Below, piece by piece: positions 10,761 through 19,608 of a stretch of DNA of 64,000 bases. The translations under genes were made by a program, and so were the position numbers. Every line of letters begins with the position of its first letter. Within the stretch, counting starts at the first letter, position 1. The notes under the pieces are model-generated. The model had not been told where the DNA came from. It made no database searches and was given only the letters and a program-made list of their open reading frames with translations. The stretch lies in assembly GCA_900469345.1 (NCBI GenBank), contig UBWZ01000001.1, forward strand, positions 62,001 through 126,000, given 5' to 3'. This DNA is from Hyphomicrobiales bacterium. Lineage in GTDB: Bacteria; Pseudomonadota; Alphaproteobacteria; Rhizobiales; Rhizobiaceae.

Positions 10761-11746
10761 TGCCGACCGTCGCTCCGCTTGATCTCGAAGGCCATGTCGT
10801 CGCCGTGCACTTCCTCGGCGACGTCCCCTTCTTCGCCACCGCCGCCGGCACCATCCACAGGCTGGATGGTGGCGAAAAGGTCACCGAGGCTCACCAGGGA
10901 CTTCTGACCTGCATCCGCGACCCGTTCAGCGCCACGCTGATTTCCGGCGGCGAGGATGGCAAAGTCTTGCGCATCGCCGCCGACGGCAGCGCATCGGTGC
11001 TGGCCGAAGTGCCGCGCAAATGGATCGCCGTCGTGGCCGGCGGCCCGCAGAATTCGGTCGCCTGGGCACATGGCAAATCGAGCTTCGTGCGCAGCGGCGA
11101 TGGCACCGTGCGGGAATTTCCGGAGGAACGCACGGTCGAGGGCCTCGCCTTCGCCGGCAAGGGCCTGCGCATCGCCGCGGCGCGCTACAATGGCGTCTCG
11201 CTGCACTGGGTGGCGACCAACGCGCCGGCCGTCGATCTCGACTGGAAGGGCGCCCATACGGGTGTGACCTTCTCGCCGGATGGCCGCTTTCTGGTGACCA
11301 GCATGCAGGAAAACGCGCTGCACGGCTGGAAGCTCGACGGCAAGCCGGGCGAGAACCGCCACATGCGCATGACCGGCTACCCTGCCAAGGTCAAGTCGCT
11401 GTCCTGGTCGCCCAAGGGCAAATGGCTTGCCTCGTCAGGCGCGCCGGCCGCCATCGTCTGGCCGTTTTCGGCCAAGGACGGCCCCATGGGCAAGGCACCG
11501 CAGGAACTCGGCACCCGCGCCGATATCATGGTCACCCAGGTGGCTTTCCATCCGGCGGAAGACGTGCTGGCGATCGGCTTCATCGACGGCATGATCCTCG
11601 GCGTTCGGATCGCCGACGGCAAGGAAGCGCTGCTGCGCCGACCCGGCAAGGGCGCCATCACAGGCCTCGGCTGGAGCGCCAATGGCAAGCTGCTTGCGTT
11701 CGGCTCGGGCGCGGGTGATTGCGGCGTCGTTGATATTTCAGCCTGA
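10760..11746 (+). CDS. WD40 repeat protein
   Basis: A 328-residue protein predicted to be a beta-propeller. Recognisable WD40 blades include GLLTCIRDPFSATLISGGED, GVTFSPDGRFLVTSMQENALHGW, KSLSWSPKGKWLASSG and AITGLGWSANGKLLAFGSG. There is no signal peptide, so it is probably cytosolic and a binding scaffold. Its ATG shares a base with the stop of the CobW gene, so the two are co-translated. This coupling suggests it assists or receives metal through the chaperone, which is inference. Confidence 0.88.
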   Translation: MPTVAPLDLEGHVVAVHFLGDVPFFATAAGTIHRLDGGEKVTEAHQGLLTCIRDPFSATLISGGEDGKVLRIAADGSASVLAEVPRKWIAVVAGGPQNSVAWAHGKSSFVRSGDGTVREFPEERTVEGLAFAGKGLRIAAARYNGVSLHWVATNAPAVDLDWKGAHTGVTFSPDGRFLVTSMQENALHGWKLDGKPGENRHMRMTGYPAKVKSLSWSPKGKWLASSGAPAAIVWPFSAKDGPMGKAPQELGTRADIMVTQVAFHPAEDVLAIGFIDGMILGVRIADGKEALLRRPGKGAITGLGWSANGKLLAFGSGAGDCGVVDISA

Positions 11747-12176
11747 CATCGCGCACCGGTCCAGGGCCGGTGCGACCATGCCGGCATCCGCGGCGGACAG
11801 GTGTCCGCCACGGCTTGCTCTGCACTGGGACTGGGCAGGCACGGGGTGGAAGGGTAGAAGTGTCAGGCGGTGCGCCTGCCCGACTGTTTAAGGCTGACGA
11901 AGCCGTTCCGGAGGGTCCGAATTCCGAAACCATCTTCGACCTGAAGCCCGCCCTGACGACGCGCCCCTGCCCTTGCAGCCACCACCGAACGCCGGATCTC
12001 GATCCTGTGAGGCTCCGGTTCGCGACCCGGCTCCCTGTTCGATGACCCATGCAGAATAGCCCCGTCAGCAATCCCGGGGATGGCCCGAGGACATGTTTTC
12101 GGCCGTCGCGCTGATCCAGCTTGGGTTTTTCTTCGGTCGAGGCAGCGAACATGCCCGCCGCACCGGGCCCCATCCT
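11747..12176. other. Gap between convergent WD40 and serine hydrolase genes
   Basis: About 430 bases without a credible gene. A GCACCGG / CCGGTGC hairpin at 11753-11773 may end the cobW operon. The remaining short frames are Pro/Arg-rich shadows with no ribosome sites. Confidence 0.5.
11753..11773 (+). terminator. Weak terminator-like hairpin after WD40 gene
   Basis: Seven-base stem GCACCGG / CCGGTGC with a seven-base loop, starting seven bases after the stop. There is no U tract. Confidence 0.3.
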
Positions 12177-13193
12177 TTACCCGTCCTTGGAAGCCCTGAT
12201 GATGTCGGCCAGCAGCCCGTGCAGCGCGTCGCGGTAGCCACTACGCGCCGAGGGTCCGGTATCCCTGGAGGTCATCGCCACGGTCAGCCCGAGCGACGGC
12301 ACGATGTAGATCATCTGCCCGCCATAGCCCCAGCCGAACTTTACGTCTTCGCCGCCGATCTGGCGCAGGAACCAGCCATAGCCATAACCGTCGCCGGAAA
12401 ACCGCGAGGTCGTCCGTTGCGTCCAGGACTGCGCGATCCAGTCTGCAGGAATGACCTGCCGGCCGTCGGCGGTCCGCCCGCCATTCCGGTAGACCTCGCC
12501 GAACGCCAAAAGCGAGCCCGCCGTCATCGCCATCTGGTTGCCGCCGAGGTAGATCCCCTGCGGATCGCGCTCCCATGAGGAGATGTCGAAGTCCTTGATC
12601 GGCCCCAGCCATTCGCGCGCAAGCGAAAGCGTCGATTGTCCGGTGCGCCTGGTGAGAACGGCCGACAAAAGATGGGTCGACGCCGTCGAATAGAGCATGT
12701 CGCCGCCGGGCTCGCCATCGAACGGTTCAGACAACGCGAAGCGCACCCAGTTGCGGCTCGAAACCCAGCGACCGTAGTTGGGACCCGACATGCGCGAAAG
12801 ACCCGCCTGCATCGACAGGAGGTTACCGATCGTCACGTTTTGCAGGCGCGGATCCGGCCGGCCCGGAAGATCCGCTTTGAGAATCGGCGCAACCGGCTGC
12901 TCGACGCCATCGAGCACGCGCCGATCGATGGCGATCCCGACCAGCGCGGAAATGATGGATTTCGATGCGGACTTGATGTTGGTGGCACCGTCGAGCCTCT
13001 GGCCGTTATAGGCGCGCCGGGCGACCGTCCGGCCGTCACGGCTGACCAATACGACCTTGAGAGGCTGGAGGGCGGCTGCTGCGTCGAGAACGCCGCTGAG
13101 AGCGGAGGGCGGTTGCGGCACGGTCTGGGCCAGGCTGCGGCCCGCTGCCGCGAGAAATGGCAGGGCGAAAAGAGTGGAGCGGCGTGTCAGCAT
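12177..13193 (-). CDS. Serine hydrolase, beta-lactamase/class C-like family, exported
   Basis: A 338-residue protein with a signal peptide (MLTRRSTLFALPFLAAAGRSLAQ). The penicillin-binding/beta-lactamase fold follows. The catalytic SxxK is SASK near residue 75, the tyrosine motif is YSTAS, and GWGYGGQ replaces the KTG box. Such COG1680 proteins are usually esterases or peptidases rather than true resistance enzymes. ATG 13193 is chosen because it begins the signal peptide; the longer frame adds a basic non-signal stretch. It follows the DUF4142 gene on the same strand after 137 bases and a hairpin. Confidence 0.88.
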   Translation of the reverse strand: MLTRRSTLFALPFLAAAGRSLAQTVPQPPSALSGVLDAAAALQPLKVVLVSRDGRTVARRAYNGQRLDGATNIKSASKSIISALVGIAIDRRVLDGVEQPVAPILKADLPGRPDPRLQNVTIGNLLSMQAGLSRMSGPNYGRWVSSRNWVRFALSEPFDGEPGGDMLYSTASTHLLSAVLTRRTGQSTLSLAREWLGPIKDFDISSWERDPQGIYLGGNQMAMTAGSLLAFGEVYRNGGRTADGRQVIPADWIAQSWTQRTTSRFSGDGYGYGWFLRQIGGEDVKFGWGYGGQMIYIVPSLGLTVAMTSRDTGPSARSGYRDALHGLLADIIRASKDG

Positions 13194-13275
13194 TCCCCTC
13201 ACATAAGACGTCTTTGATCGGCGGAAAGGCCGGTATCGGCATCGCACACGAAAATGAGCCGTCCGTGAACGCGAA

Positions 13276-13302
13276 ATGGCCGCAGCATCATGCCGCGGCC
13301 AT
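13276..13302 (-). terminator. Terminator-like hairpin after DUF4142 gene
   Basis: Eight-base stem ATGGCCGC / GCGGCCAT with an 11-base loop. On the minus strand it is followed by TTTCGCGTT, about 30 bases past the DUF4142 stop. Confidence 0.45.
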
Positions 13303-13330
13303 CTCGTCGGTCGCCGATAATGGGCGCCGG

Positions 13331-13864
13331 TTACTTGTTCATGTCGGTCGCCATCTGCAGATGGTGCTCGAGGGCCGGACGCGTCTTTACGGCCCAGGCC
13401 TTCAGGTCGGCATTCTCGCCTTCTTCACCGTAGCGCTTGAACAGGTCGACGGCATCTTCATGCACGTCTTCCTGGTCGGCATGGTACTGCTTGGTGAAGT
13501 CGTCGCCCTGCAGGCCCTTCAGCTTGTCGAGCATGCTCTGGTAGCTGGCGCTCATGGCGGTCGGCACCTGAGCCTTCACCTTGCCGGTATCGACCATCAT
13601 CTTGATCTCGGTCGAGGTCTTGGTGTGGTCGGTGATCATCTGCTGGGCAAAAGTCTTGGTTGCCGCATCGGAGCGCTCGAGTGCCAGCTTGCTGGACTCG
13701 ATCTCGAACATGTCGCTGCTGGCGGCTTCTGTGACGAAGTCCTCCGTCTTGGGGGGAACGCCCATCAGCGAGTTGACGCCCGTCTTTTCAGCGGCGGACT
13801 GAGCCATGGCGGACGTCGAAGATGCCACGATCAGGATCGCAGCGGCCAAACCGAACTTATTCAT
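13331..13864 (-). CDS. DUF4142 domain-containing exported protein
   Basis: A 177-residue protein with a signal peptide (MNKFGLAAAILIVASSTSAMAQ). A mostly helical DUF4142 domain follows (DFVTEAASSDMFEIESSKLAL through YQSMLDKLKGLQGDDFTKQY and ALEHHLQMATDM). The fold is a ferritin-like helical bundle. Its function is unknown, but these proteins are often part of the general stress response in alphaproteobacteria. That fits the EcfG-type promoter found directly upstream at 13892-13916. It appears to be a single-gene unit with its own terminator-like hairpin. Confidence 0.9.
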   Translation of the reverse strand: MNKFGLAAAILIVASSTSAMAQSAAEKTGVNSLMGVPPKTEDFVTEAASSDMFEIESSKLALERSDAATKTFAQQMITDHTKTSTEIKMMVDTGKVKAQVPTAMSASYQSMLDKLKGLQGDDFTKQYHADQEDVHEDAVDLFKRYGEEGENADLKAWAVKTRPALEHHLQMATDMNK

Positions 13865-13891
13865 TGTCGTCTCCTTGTGTTGTGCCCCAAG

Positions 13892-13916
13892 AACGAAGCT
13901 GCAACGGCTCGGTTCC
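13892..13916 (-). promoter_or_regulatory. EcfG-type (general stress response) promoter
   Basis: Reading on the minus strand: GGAAC, exactly 16 bases, then CGTT. This is the consensus for the EcfG/sigma-EcfG general stress sigma factor in rhizobia. It ends 27 bases before the DUF4142 start codon. Confidence 0.7.
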
Positions 13917-14016
13917 AGAGCATCTGCAAGACGCCTGAAATTTCATCGAACTGACAAATTCGCGAATAGATTCGGCTACCTGGCCGCATTGACCCGGTGT
14001 CGCCCGACGGACGGAA

Positions 14017-14910
14017 TCACGAGAAATAGTGCTCCTCCGAAAGGTCCTGCAGAAGGCCCTGATGGCTCGGCAGCCAGCCGAGGGTCTCGCGCGTGATGGC
14101 GCTGGAGGCCCGGTTGTCGATCGCCGCGAAATGCGAGAACCAGTCGAAATAGGCCTTGGCTTCCTCGGGCGTCAGGCTGACGGCCGGCAGACCTAGCCCG
14201 CGGCCGATGGCGGTTGCGATATCGCGAAAGGCGATACCGCCCTCGTCCACGGCATGAAAGCGCCGCCCGGCCGCCTTGCGACCCAGCTCGAACACCAGCC
14301 GGTAGACCTGTGCGGCATCGAAGCGGTGTGTTGCCGGCCAGTGGTTCGCGCCTTCGCCGACATAGGCCGCGTGGCCCTTCTCACGCGCGAGACGGATCAG
14401 GATCGGCACGAAGCCATGCTCACCCGCCCCATGAACCGACGGCGGCAGGCGTACGATCGAGGCATTGACGCCGGCCGCGTAAGCCGCCATCGCCGCCTGC
14501 TCCGAACGACGCGGAATGGCGGAGCTGTCGGGCGCGGCCATGTCCTCGTCAATCGTCAGGCCAGCCGGGAACAGGCCCGTTCCGGACGTTACGATCAACG
14601 GCCGGTCGCTGCCGGCCAGCACACCGGCCATGGCGTCGATGGCGTGCCGGTCCATGACGCAATTCTCGGCGAAACGGGAAAAATCATGGTTGAAGCCGCA
14701 GTGGATGACGCCGTCGCTGGCAGACGCGCCCGCCCTCAGACTGTCCAGATCCTCAAGATCACCGCGCAGGACTTCTACGCCGTTGAGCGCAAGCGTCGCG
14801 GCGGACGCATCCGACCGCGCCAGCCCCAGCACCTGATGTCCAGCCTTCTTCAATTCCTCGACCACGGCAGAGCCGACGAAGCCCGAGGCGCCCGTAACAA
14901 ACACTCGCAT
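14017..14910 (-). CDS. NAD-dependent epimerase/dehydratase family (extended SDR) protein
   Basis: A 297-residue extended short-chain dehydrogenase. The nucleotide-binding GASGFVGSAV lies at residues 7-16, with LARSDASAATL after beta-2 favouring NADP(H). The region around the usual YxxxK has no clear Tyr-Lys pair (RRSEQAAMAAYAAGVNASIVR), as in atypical SDR subgroups. It probably acts as a soluble oxidoreductase on a small molecule. It is divergent from an AraC regulator, a common pairing in which the regulator controls the reductase. Confidence 0.87.
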   Translation of the reverse strand: MRVFVTGASGFVGSAVVEELKKAGHQVLGLARSDASAATLALNGVEVLRGDLEDLDSLRAGASASDGVIHCGFNHDFSRFAENCVMDRHAIDAMAGVLAGSDRPLIVTSGTGLFPAGLTIDEDMAAPDSSAIPRRSEQAAMAAYAAGVNASIVRLPPSVHGAGEHGFVPILIRLAREKGHAAYVGEGANHWPATHRFDAAQVYRLVFELGRKAAGRRFHAVDEGGIAFRDIATAIGRGLGLPAVSLTPEEAKAYFDWFSHFAAIDNRASSAITRETLGWLPSHQGLLQDLSEEHYFS

Positions 14911-15041
14911 GACAATTCCTTCCGCTACCCGGTTGCGGTCCCGGCCCTTATGGCCGCGCCGCCGCTATGGTTTAGCCCTTTGCACCCGGACGCTCTATGC
15001 CGTATGATCCGAGATATCTTCGCGATCGTCCAGGAGACACC

Positions 15042-16019
15042 ATGGATCCGCTGTCCAACCTCATTGCCCTCCTGAAGCCGCGCAACTTTCTGTCGGCCGG
15101 TCTCGATGCCGGCGGTGACTGGTGCCTGCAATTTCCCGACCAGCTGACATGCATCAAGACGGGCGCCGTGGTATCGGGAAGCGGCTGGCTGTGCGTCGAC
15201 GGGATCGGCGAGCCGGTCCGGCTGCAGGCCGGAGACTGCTTCCTCCTGACCAGCGGACGCCCCTTTCGGCTCGCAAGCGACCTGTCCCTGCCCGCGACGG
15301 ACGCAGTGGCCGTCTTCACCGCGCCAAGGCAGGGCAACATTGCCCTCCACAACGGTGGCGGCGACTTCCTTCTTGCCAGCAACCGGTTCAGCATCGACGG
15401 CCACCACGGCGAAATGCTGCTGCGATCCCTGCCGCCGGTTCTGCATGTCCGCGATCGTCCGGGACAGGCGACGCTGCGCTGGGCGGTGGAGCGCATCATG
15501 GAGGAGATGCTTGATCCGCAGCCCGGCAGCGTTCTCGTCATCGATCATCTGGCGCAGATGATGCTGGTCCAGGCGCTGCGGCTGCATCTCGACGATCCGA
15601 CGACCGCCGGGATCGGCTGGCTGGCAGGCCTTGCCGACCGGCAGCTGAGCAAGGCGATCACCGCCATCCATGACGATCCGGCGCATCGCTGGACCCTGCA
15701 CGGACTGGCGGAGCTCGCCGGCATGTCGCGTTCCAGCTTTGCCGAGAAATTCCGCAAGACGGTCGGGATGCCCGCCATGGAATATATGGGCCAGTGGCGC
15801 ATGCTGCTGGCAGCCGAGCGGCTCCAGAACGCGGGCGAGCCGATCGCGGTGATCGCGCCTTCGTTGGGATACGAATCGGAAGCGGCGTTCAGCACTGCTT
15901 TCAAGAAGATCATGGGCACATCGCCCCGCCACTACGCCCGCACCCGGCCGCCGCTGTTCGCGACGCCGCCCGCTGCCGGATCGGACGCTAGGGACACGGA
16001 CCGCAAGACAGCTGCCTAG
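15042..16019 (+). CDS. AraC family transcriptional regulator with cupin (cupin_6) domain
   Basis: A 325-residue regulator. The N-terminal half is an AraC-type cupin ligand domain (residues about 10-190, GSGWLCVDGIGEPVRLQAGDC). The C-terminal AraC double helix-turn-helix begins near 205, with LAELAGMSRSSFAEKFRKTV and AVIAPSLGYESEAAFSTAFK. ATG 15042 has an AGGAGA site eight bases upstream and is preferred over 14997. It is divergent from the SDR gene and followed by a GST gene, both likely targets. Confidence 0.9.
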   Translation: MDPLSNLIALLKPRNFLSAGLDAGGDWCLQFPDQLTCIKTGAVVSGSGWLCVDGIGEPVRLQAGDCFLLTSGRPFRLASDLSLPATDAVAVFTAPRQGNIALHNGGGDFLLASNRFSIDGHHGEMLLRSLPPVLHVRDRPGQATLRWAVERIMEEMLDPQPGSVLVIDHLAQMMLVQALRLHLDDPTTAGIGWLAGLADRQLSKAITAIHDDPAHRWTLHGLAELAGMSRSSFAEKFRKTVGMPAMEYMGQWRMLLAAERLQNAGEPIAVIAPSLGYESEAAFSTAFKKIMGTSPRHYARTRPPLFATPPAAGSDARDTDRKTAA

Positions 16020-16121
16020 ACAGAAGCGGCCGCATCCGGCTTCTGCGGCGAGGACCTGCCCTGCGCCTTGGAACCCGCGCTGCGCCGGGATGTTGTGCCC
16101 ATCATCTGAGGAGACCCGACA

Positions 16122-16772
16122 TTGATCATCGTCCACCATCTGAACAACAGCCGTTCGCAGCGGATCCTCTGGATGCTCGAGGAGCTGCAACTTCCCTACG
16201 ACATCCGCTTCTACCAGCGAAACCCCGAAACCCTGCAGGCTCCGCCGGAACTGAAGCGGGTGCATCCGCTCGGCAAGTCGCCCATCCTCGAAGACCGTGA
16301 TGGCCCGACGGGCGGACCGGTGACGCTGGTCGAAACCGGAGCGATCTGCGAATACCTGGTCGACAAGTCCGATGGACGCCTTGGACCGCCCAGGGATCTT
16401 CAGGGCGCGCTGCGCTATCGGCAGTTCCTGCATGCGGCGGAAGGGTCGGTCATGCCCGCGCTGTTTGCCAAGCTCGTCGTCAGCCGCGTTCCGCTTCTCG
16501 GCAAGCTTGCCGCAAAGAAGGTGCAGCCGATGATCGACGTCCATCTCGACTATGTGGAGCAGGAACTGGCGGGCCGTCCCTGGTTTGCAGGCGACGCAAT
16601 GACGGCCGCAGACATCATGATGAGCTTCCCGCTGGAGGCTGCACGAGCCAGGGCGGGCCTCGCCGAGGGCCGGCCGGCGACGGTCGCCTGGCTGGACAGG
16701 ATCCATGCCCTCCCCGCCTACCAGAGGGCGCTGGCAAAGGGCGGCACCTACGCCTATGCCAAGCCTCGATAA
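16122..16772 (+). CDS. Glutathione S-transferase family protein
   Basis: A 216-residue protein. The N-terminal thioredoxin-like domain is MIIVHHLNNSRSQRILWMLEE, with the cis-proline region HPLGKSPILED and the glutathione-binding VTLVETGAICEYL. A helical C-terminal domain follows (AEGSVMPALFAKLV, WFAGDAMTAADIMM). The start is a TTG with GAGGAG nine bases upstream; no ATG fits the fold. It probably conjugates or reduces electrophiles with glutathione. It lies downstream of the AraC gene after 102 bases. Confidence 0.9.
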   Translation: MIIVHHLNNSRSQRILWMLEELQLPYDIRFYQRNPETLQAPPELKRVHPLGKSPILEDRDGPTGGPVTLVETGAICEYLVDKSDGRLGPPRDLQGALRYRQFLHAAEGSVMPALFAKLVVSRVPLLGKLAAKKVQPMIDVHLDYVEQELAGRPWFAGDAMTAADIMMSFPLEAARARAGLAEGRPATVAWLDRIHALPAYQRALAKGGTYAYAKPR

Positions 16773-16813
16773 ATCAAGGCCCTCGGTGAACCAGGGTATC
16801 GAACGGCACAAGA

Positions 16814-16838
16814 ACGGCGCAGTCATCGGCTGCGCCGT
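16814..16838. terminator. Hairpin between convergent GST and ompW genes
   Basis: Nine-base perfect stem ACGGCGCAG / CTGCGCCGT with a seven-base loop, centred between two gene ends. It could serve both directions. The U tracts are poor. Confidence 0.5.
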
Positions 16839-16859
16839 ATTCACGGTCCGCCCCGGTCG

Positions 16860-17549
16860 CTAGAACCGGTAGGTGACCCCTGCGCCGACCAGCCATGGAT
16901 CGAGCTTTGCCGTGCCCGACAGGGGGCCGAGAACGTCATGGTCGGCGGACCAAGTCGTCTTCAGGAAGATCTTCTTGACGTCGACATTGACGCCCCAGTG
17001 CCTGTCGATCATGTAGTCGAAGCCGGCCTGCAGCGCGACGCCGAAATGGTTCTTGACGTCGAGATTGTGAAACCCGTCTTCCTCGGACTGACCGTAGAAC
17101 ATCGAATAGTTCACGCCGGCGCCGAGATACGGCCGGAAATTTCCGAACTCGGTGAAATGGTACTGCAGCGTCACGGTGGGCGGCAGAAGCCAGGTCTTGC
17201 CGACCGGCACGCCGAAGGCGCCATTTTCCTTGATCTTGGCAGAGGTCGTGCCGAGGATCAGTTCGGCCGCGATATTGTCGGTGAAGTAGTAGCTGAAGTC
17301 GATTTCGGGGGTCAGCGTATCGGAATAGGAAAGGTCCGATCCCGACACGCCGTTGATCGATCCGCTGTCGTTGGTGATGACGCCAAGGCCGCGAACCCGG
17401 ATCTGCCAAGGGCTGGACCCGGCGTCGGCTTGCTCGGCCGCCTGCGGCGCGGGCGCCACCGGCGTCAGGTCCGCCGCCATCGCCCCGCTGCCGACCAATG
17501 CCAGGCCAGCCCCTACAACCCACCCCACATGTTGCGCGCTCTTCGTCAT
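16860..17549 (-). CDS. ompW: OmpW family outer membrane protein
   Basis: A 229-residue protein with a signal peptide (MTKSAQHVGWVVGAGLALVGSGAMAA), then an eight-stranded beta-barrel of the OmpW type. Typical motifs are PWQIRVRGLGVITND, ELILGTTSAKI, LLPPTVTLQYHF, FRPYLGAGVNYSMFY and a final WLVGAGVTYRF ending in phenylalanine. OmpW forms a hydrophobic channel in the outer membrane for small nonpolar molecules. It is transcribed alone and its expression is often tied to oxygen or osmotic stress in other bacteria. Confidence 0.92.
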   Translation of the reverse strand: MTKSAQHVGWVVGAGLALVGSGAMAADLTPVAPAPQAAEQADAGSSPWQIRVRGLGVITNDSGSINGVSGSDLSYSDTLTPEIDFSYYFTDNIAAELILGTTSAKIKENGAFGVPVGKTWLLPPTVTLQYHFTEFGNFRPYLGAGVNYSMFYGQSEEDGFHNLDVKNHFGVALQAGFDYMIDRHWGVNVDVKKIFLKTTWSADHDVLGPLSGTAKLDPWLVGAGVTYRF

Positions 17550-17742
17550 CGATCTGTCCTTTGCATACGCATTTGATCTTGCGTGCGCAGAGGTAGGCCT
17601 GTGGCGAAAAACCCGGATTGACGGGGATCAACCAGATCTGGGGTCGCAGCCGATACGGCAATCCTGTCGCCAAAAAGACACATTGGGCCTTTGCGTCGAG
17701 CGCTTGCCGAACTCGGCAAGCCCGCCGCATAGAGGCACCGGC

Positions 17743-17775
17743 AGCCCGGTCCCTGGCGTGTCCAGGGACCGGGCT
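17743..17775. terminator. Long perfect hairpin downstream of the GNAT gene
   Basis: Fourteen-base perfect stem AGCCCGGTCCCTGG / CCAGGGACCGGGCT with a five-base loop, 28 bases beyond the GNAT stop. It lacks a U tract, so it may stabilise RNA as much as end it. Confidence 0.5.
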
Positions 17776-17802
17776 CGGCTGTTCAGCAAGGCGTAAAAAT
17801 GC

Positions 17803-18372
17803 TCAGGCGAGCTTGCGTCCGCAGGCGACGATCATGCCGGCGGCGCCGTCGAGCCAGCCGGCCTTCAGTTCCAGCGCCAGAAAGCGCTTGCGCTCGAAGG
17901 GGCCGGGCATGACCAGATGGCGCGTCTTGTCGGCGGCAAAGCCGAAGCGCTCGTAATAGGCCGCATCGCCGACCAGCAGGATAGCCCCGTGGCCGCGATT
18001 GGTCGCCTCCATGATCGCCGCGCGCATCAAGGCAGCACCGATGCCCTTGCCTTCGAAGCTCGAATCGACCGCCAGCGGGCCGAGCAGCAGCGCCTCGATG
18101 GGCGCGCCGTCCATGGCGATGCCGGCTTCGACATTCCACAGCCGGACCGTGCCGACCACATGGCCGTGACCGTCACGGGCAACGAGCGCCAGGCCTTCGG
18201 CCGGCAGGCGGCCGCGGCGGATCTTTTCCGACGACTTGCGGCGACGGTCCGGCCCCATGGCGCGGTCGAGCAGGGTTTCGCGGGCAACCACGTCGGCCGA
18301 GTTTTCGGTATCGATCGTGTAAGTGGTGACGGGCGCAAAGAATGCGCGCACAGAATCAAGAACAGTGGCCAT
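17803..18372 (-). CDS. GNAT family N-acetyltransferase (YhbS-like)
   Basis: A 189-residue single-domain acetyltransferase. The acetyl-CoA site is in LGPLAVDSSFEGKGIGAALMRAAI, and a second family motif is VGDAAYYERFGFAAD. It resembles the YhbS group often found just downstream of ornithine decarboxylase in rhizobia. The gene follows the decarboxylase after 102 bases on the same strand, so it may acetylate a polyamine or a related amine. That substrate is inference. Confidence 0.9.
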   Translation of the reverse strand: MATVLDSVRAFFAPVTTYTIDTENSADVVARETLLDRAMGPDRRRKSSEKIRRGRLPAEGLALVARDGHGHVVGTVRLWNVEAGIAMDGAPIEALLLGPLAVDSSFEGKGIGAALMRAAIMEATNRGHGAILLVGDAAYYERFGFAADKTRHLVMPGPFERKRFLALELKAGWLDGAAGMIVACGRKLA

Positions 18373-18474
18373 GCTGGCCTCCCGTTACCCAAAACCGTTC
18401 AAAGCGGTACTGCGGATCATTGTGAAGGTGCCGCCCCGGCTGGTTACGGGGTCGGCGAAGGCATCATGCCGTTT

Positions 18475-19608
18475 TTAGATGACGTAGGCCTTGAGCGGCT
18501 CGAAGCCGTTGAAGGCCACGGCCGAATAAGTGGTCGTGTAGGCGCCGGTGCCTTCGATCAGAACCTCGTCGCCGATCGAAAGGGTGATCGGCAGCGGATA
18601 CATGTTCTTCTCGTACATCACGTCGGCCGAATCGCAGGTCGGGCCGGCCAGCACGCAGGGCTCCATCTCGTCGCCGTCCCGCGTCGTGCGGATCGGGTAA
18701 CGGATAGCCTCGTCCATCGTTTCGGCGAGACCGCCGAACTTGCCGATGTCGAGGAAGACCCAGCGATGGTTGTCGTTGTCGGACTTCTTCGACACGAGAA
18801 CGACTTCCGCCTTGATGACGCCGGCATTGCCGACCATGCCGCGGCCCGGCTCGATGATCGTCTTCGGCAGGTTGTTGCCGAAGTGCTTGCGCAGCGCCGC
18901 AAAGATCGCCTGGCCGTAAGCTTCTGCCGACGGGACGTCGCGCAGATACTTGGTCGGGAAACCGCCGCCCATGTTGACCATCTGCAGGACGATGCCCTGC
19001 TTGGCCAGCTGGCCGAACACGCGCTTGGCATCGGCAAGAGCCGAATCCCAGGCATCGACCTTGGTCATCTGCGAGCCCACGTGGAAGGACACGCCATAGG
19101 ATTCAAGGCCCAGCTGGTGAGCGTAGACGAGCACGTCGACGGCCATCTGCGGCACGCAGCCGAACTTGCGCGACAGCGGCCATTCGGCACCTTCGCCATC
19201 CGTAAGCACGCGGCAGAATACCTTGGCACCAGGCGCTGCGCGGGAAATCTTCTCGACTTCCTCATGGCTGTCGACGGCAAACAGGCCGACGCCGAGCGCA
19301 TGCGCACGGGCAACGTCCCGCTCCTTCTTGATGGTGTTGCCGAAGGAGATGCGGTCGGCGGTCGCACCGGCGTCGAGCGCCATCTGGATTTCGGCAACCG
19401 AGGCGCAGTCAAAGCTGGAACCCATCGAAGCGAGAAGCTTCAGGATCGCAGGCTCGGGATTGGCCTTGACGGCATAGTAGATCGAGCTGTCCGGCAGCGC
19501 GTGACGGAAAGCCTTGAAATTGTCGCGCACGACGTCGAGGTCCACGACAAGGCACGGGCCGTCAGGACGTCGGGTCTTGATGAAGTCGAGAATACGGGCA
19601 GTGGTCAT
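18475..19608 (-). CDS. Ornithine/lysine decarboxylase, PLP-dependent fold type III
   Basis: A 377-residue enzyme, the standard length of rhizobial ornithine (and lysine/arginine) decarboxylases. The PLP lysine is K48 in YYAVKANPEP. The phosphate-binding and diamine-site motifs are present (SFHVGSQ, NMGGGFP, EPGRGMVG). The catalytic cysteine is C325 in AGPTCDSADV. It makes putrescine from ornithine, the first step to spermidine/homospermidine. The ATG at 19608 begins the conserved part; upstream codons lie in the leader. A structured leader of the speF type probably controls expression. Confidence 0.93.
   Translation of the reverse strand: MTTARILDFIKTRRPDGPCLVVDLDVVRDNFKAFRHALPDSSIYYAVKANPEPAILKLLASMGSSFDCASVAEIQMALDAGATADRISFGNTIKKERDVARAHALGVGLFAVDSHEEVEKISRAAPGAKVFCRVLTDGEGAEWPLSRKFGCVPQMAVDVLVYAHQLGLESYGVSFHVGSQMTKVDAWDSALADAKRVFGQLAKQGIVLQMVNMGGGFPTKYLRDVPSAEAYGQAIFAALRKHFGNNLPKTIIEPGRGMVGNAGVIKAEVVLVSKKSDNDNHRWVFLDIGKFGGLAETMDEAIRYPIRTTRDGDEMEPCVLAGPTCDSADVMYEKNMYPLPITLSIGDEVLIEGTGAYTTTYSAVAFNGFEPLKAYVI

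Noticed and set aside
11747-12176. A small gene in the gap after the WD40 gene
   Set aside because: Frames are short, Pro/Arg-rich, lack ribosome sites and overlap each other.
16070-16100. GGAAC-N16-TGTT before the GST gene as an EcfG promoter
   Set aside because: The -10 part deviates from CGTT and there is no stress context; the match is likely chance in GC-rich DNA.
14925-16844. A 639-codon minus frame across the AraC and GST genes
   Set aside because: Low-complexity Arg/Gln/His product, no ribosome site, and both plus-strand genes have clear domain motifs.
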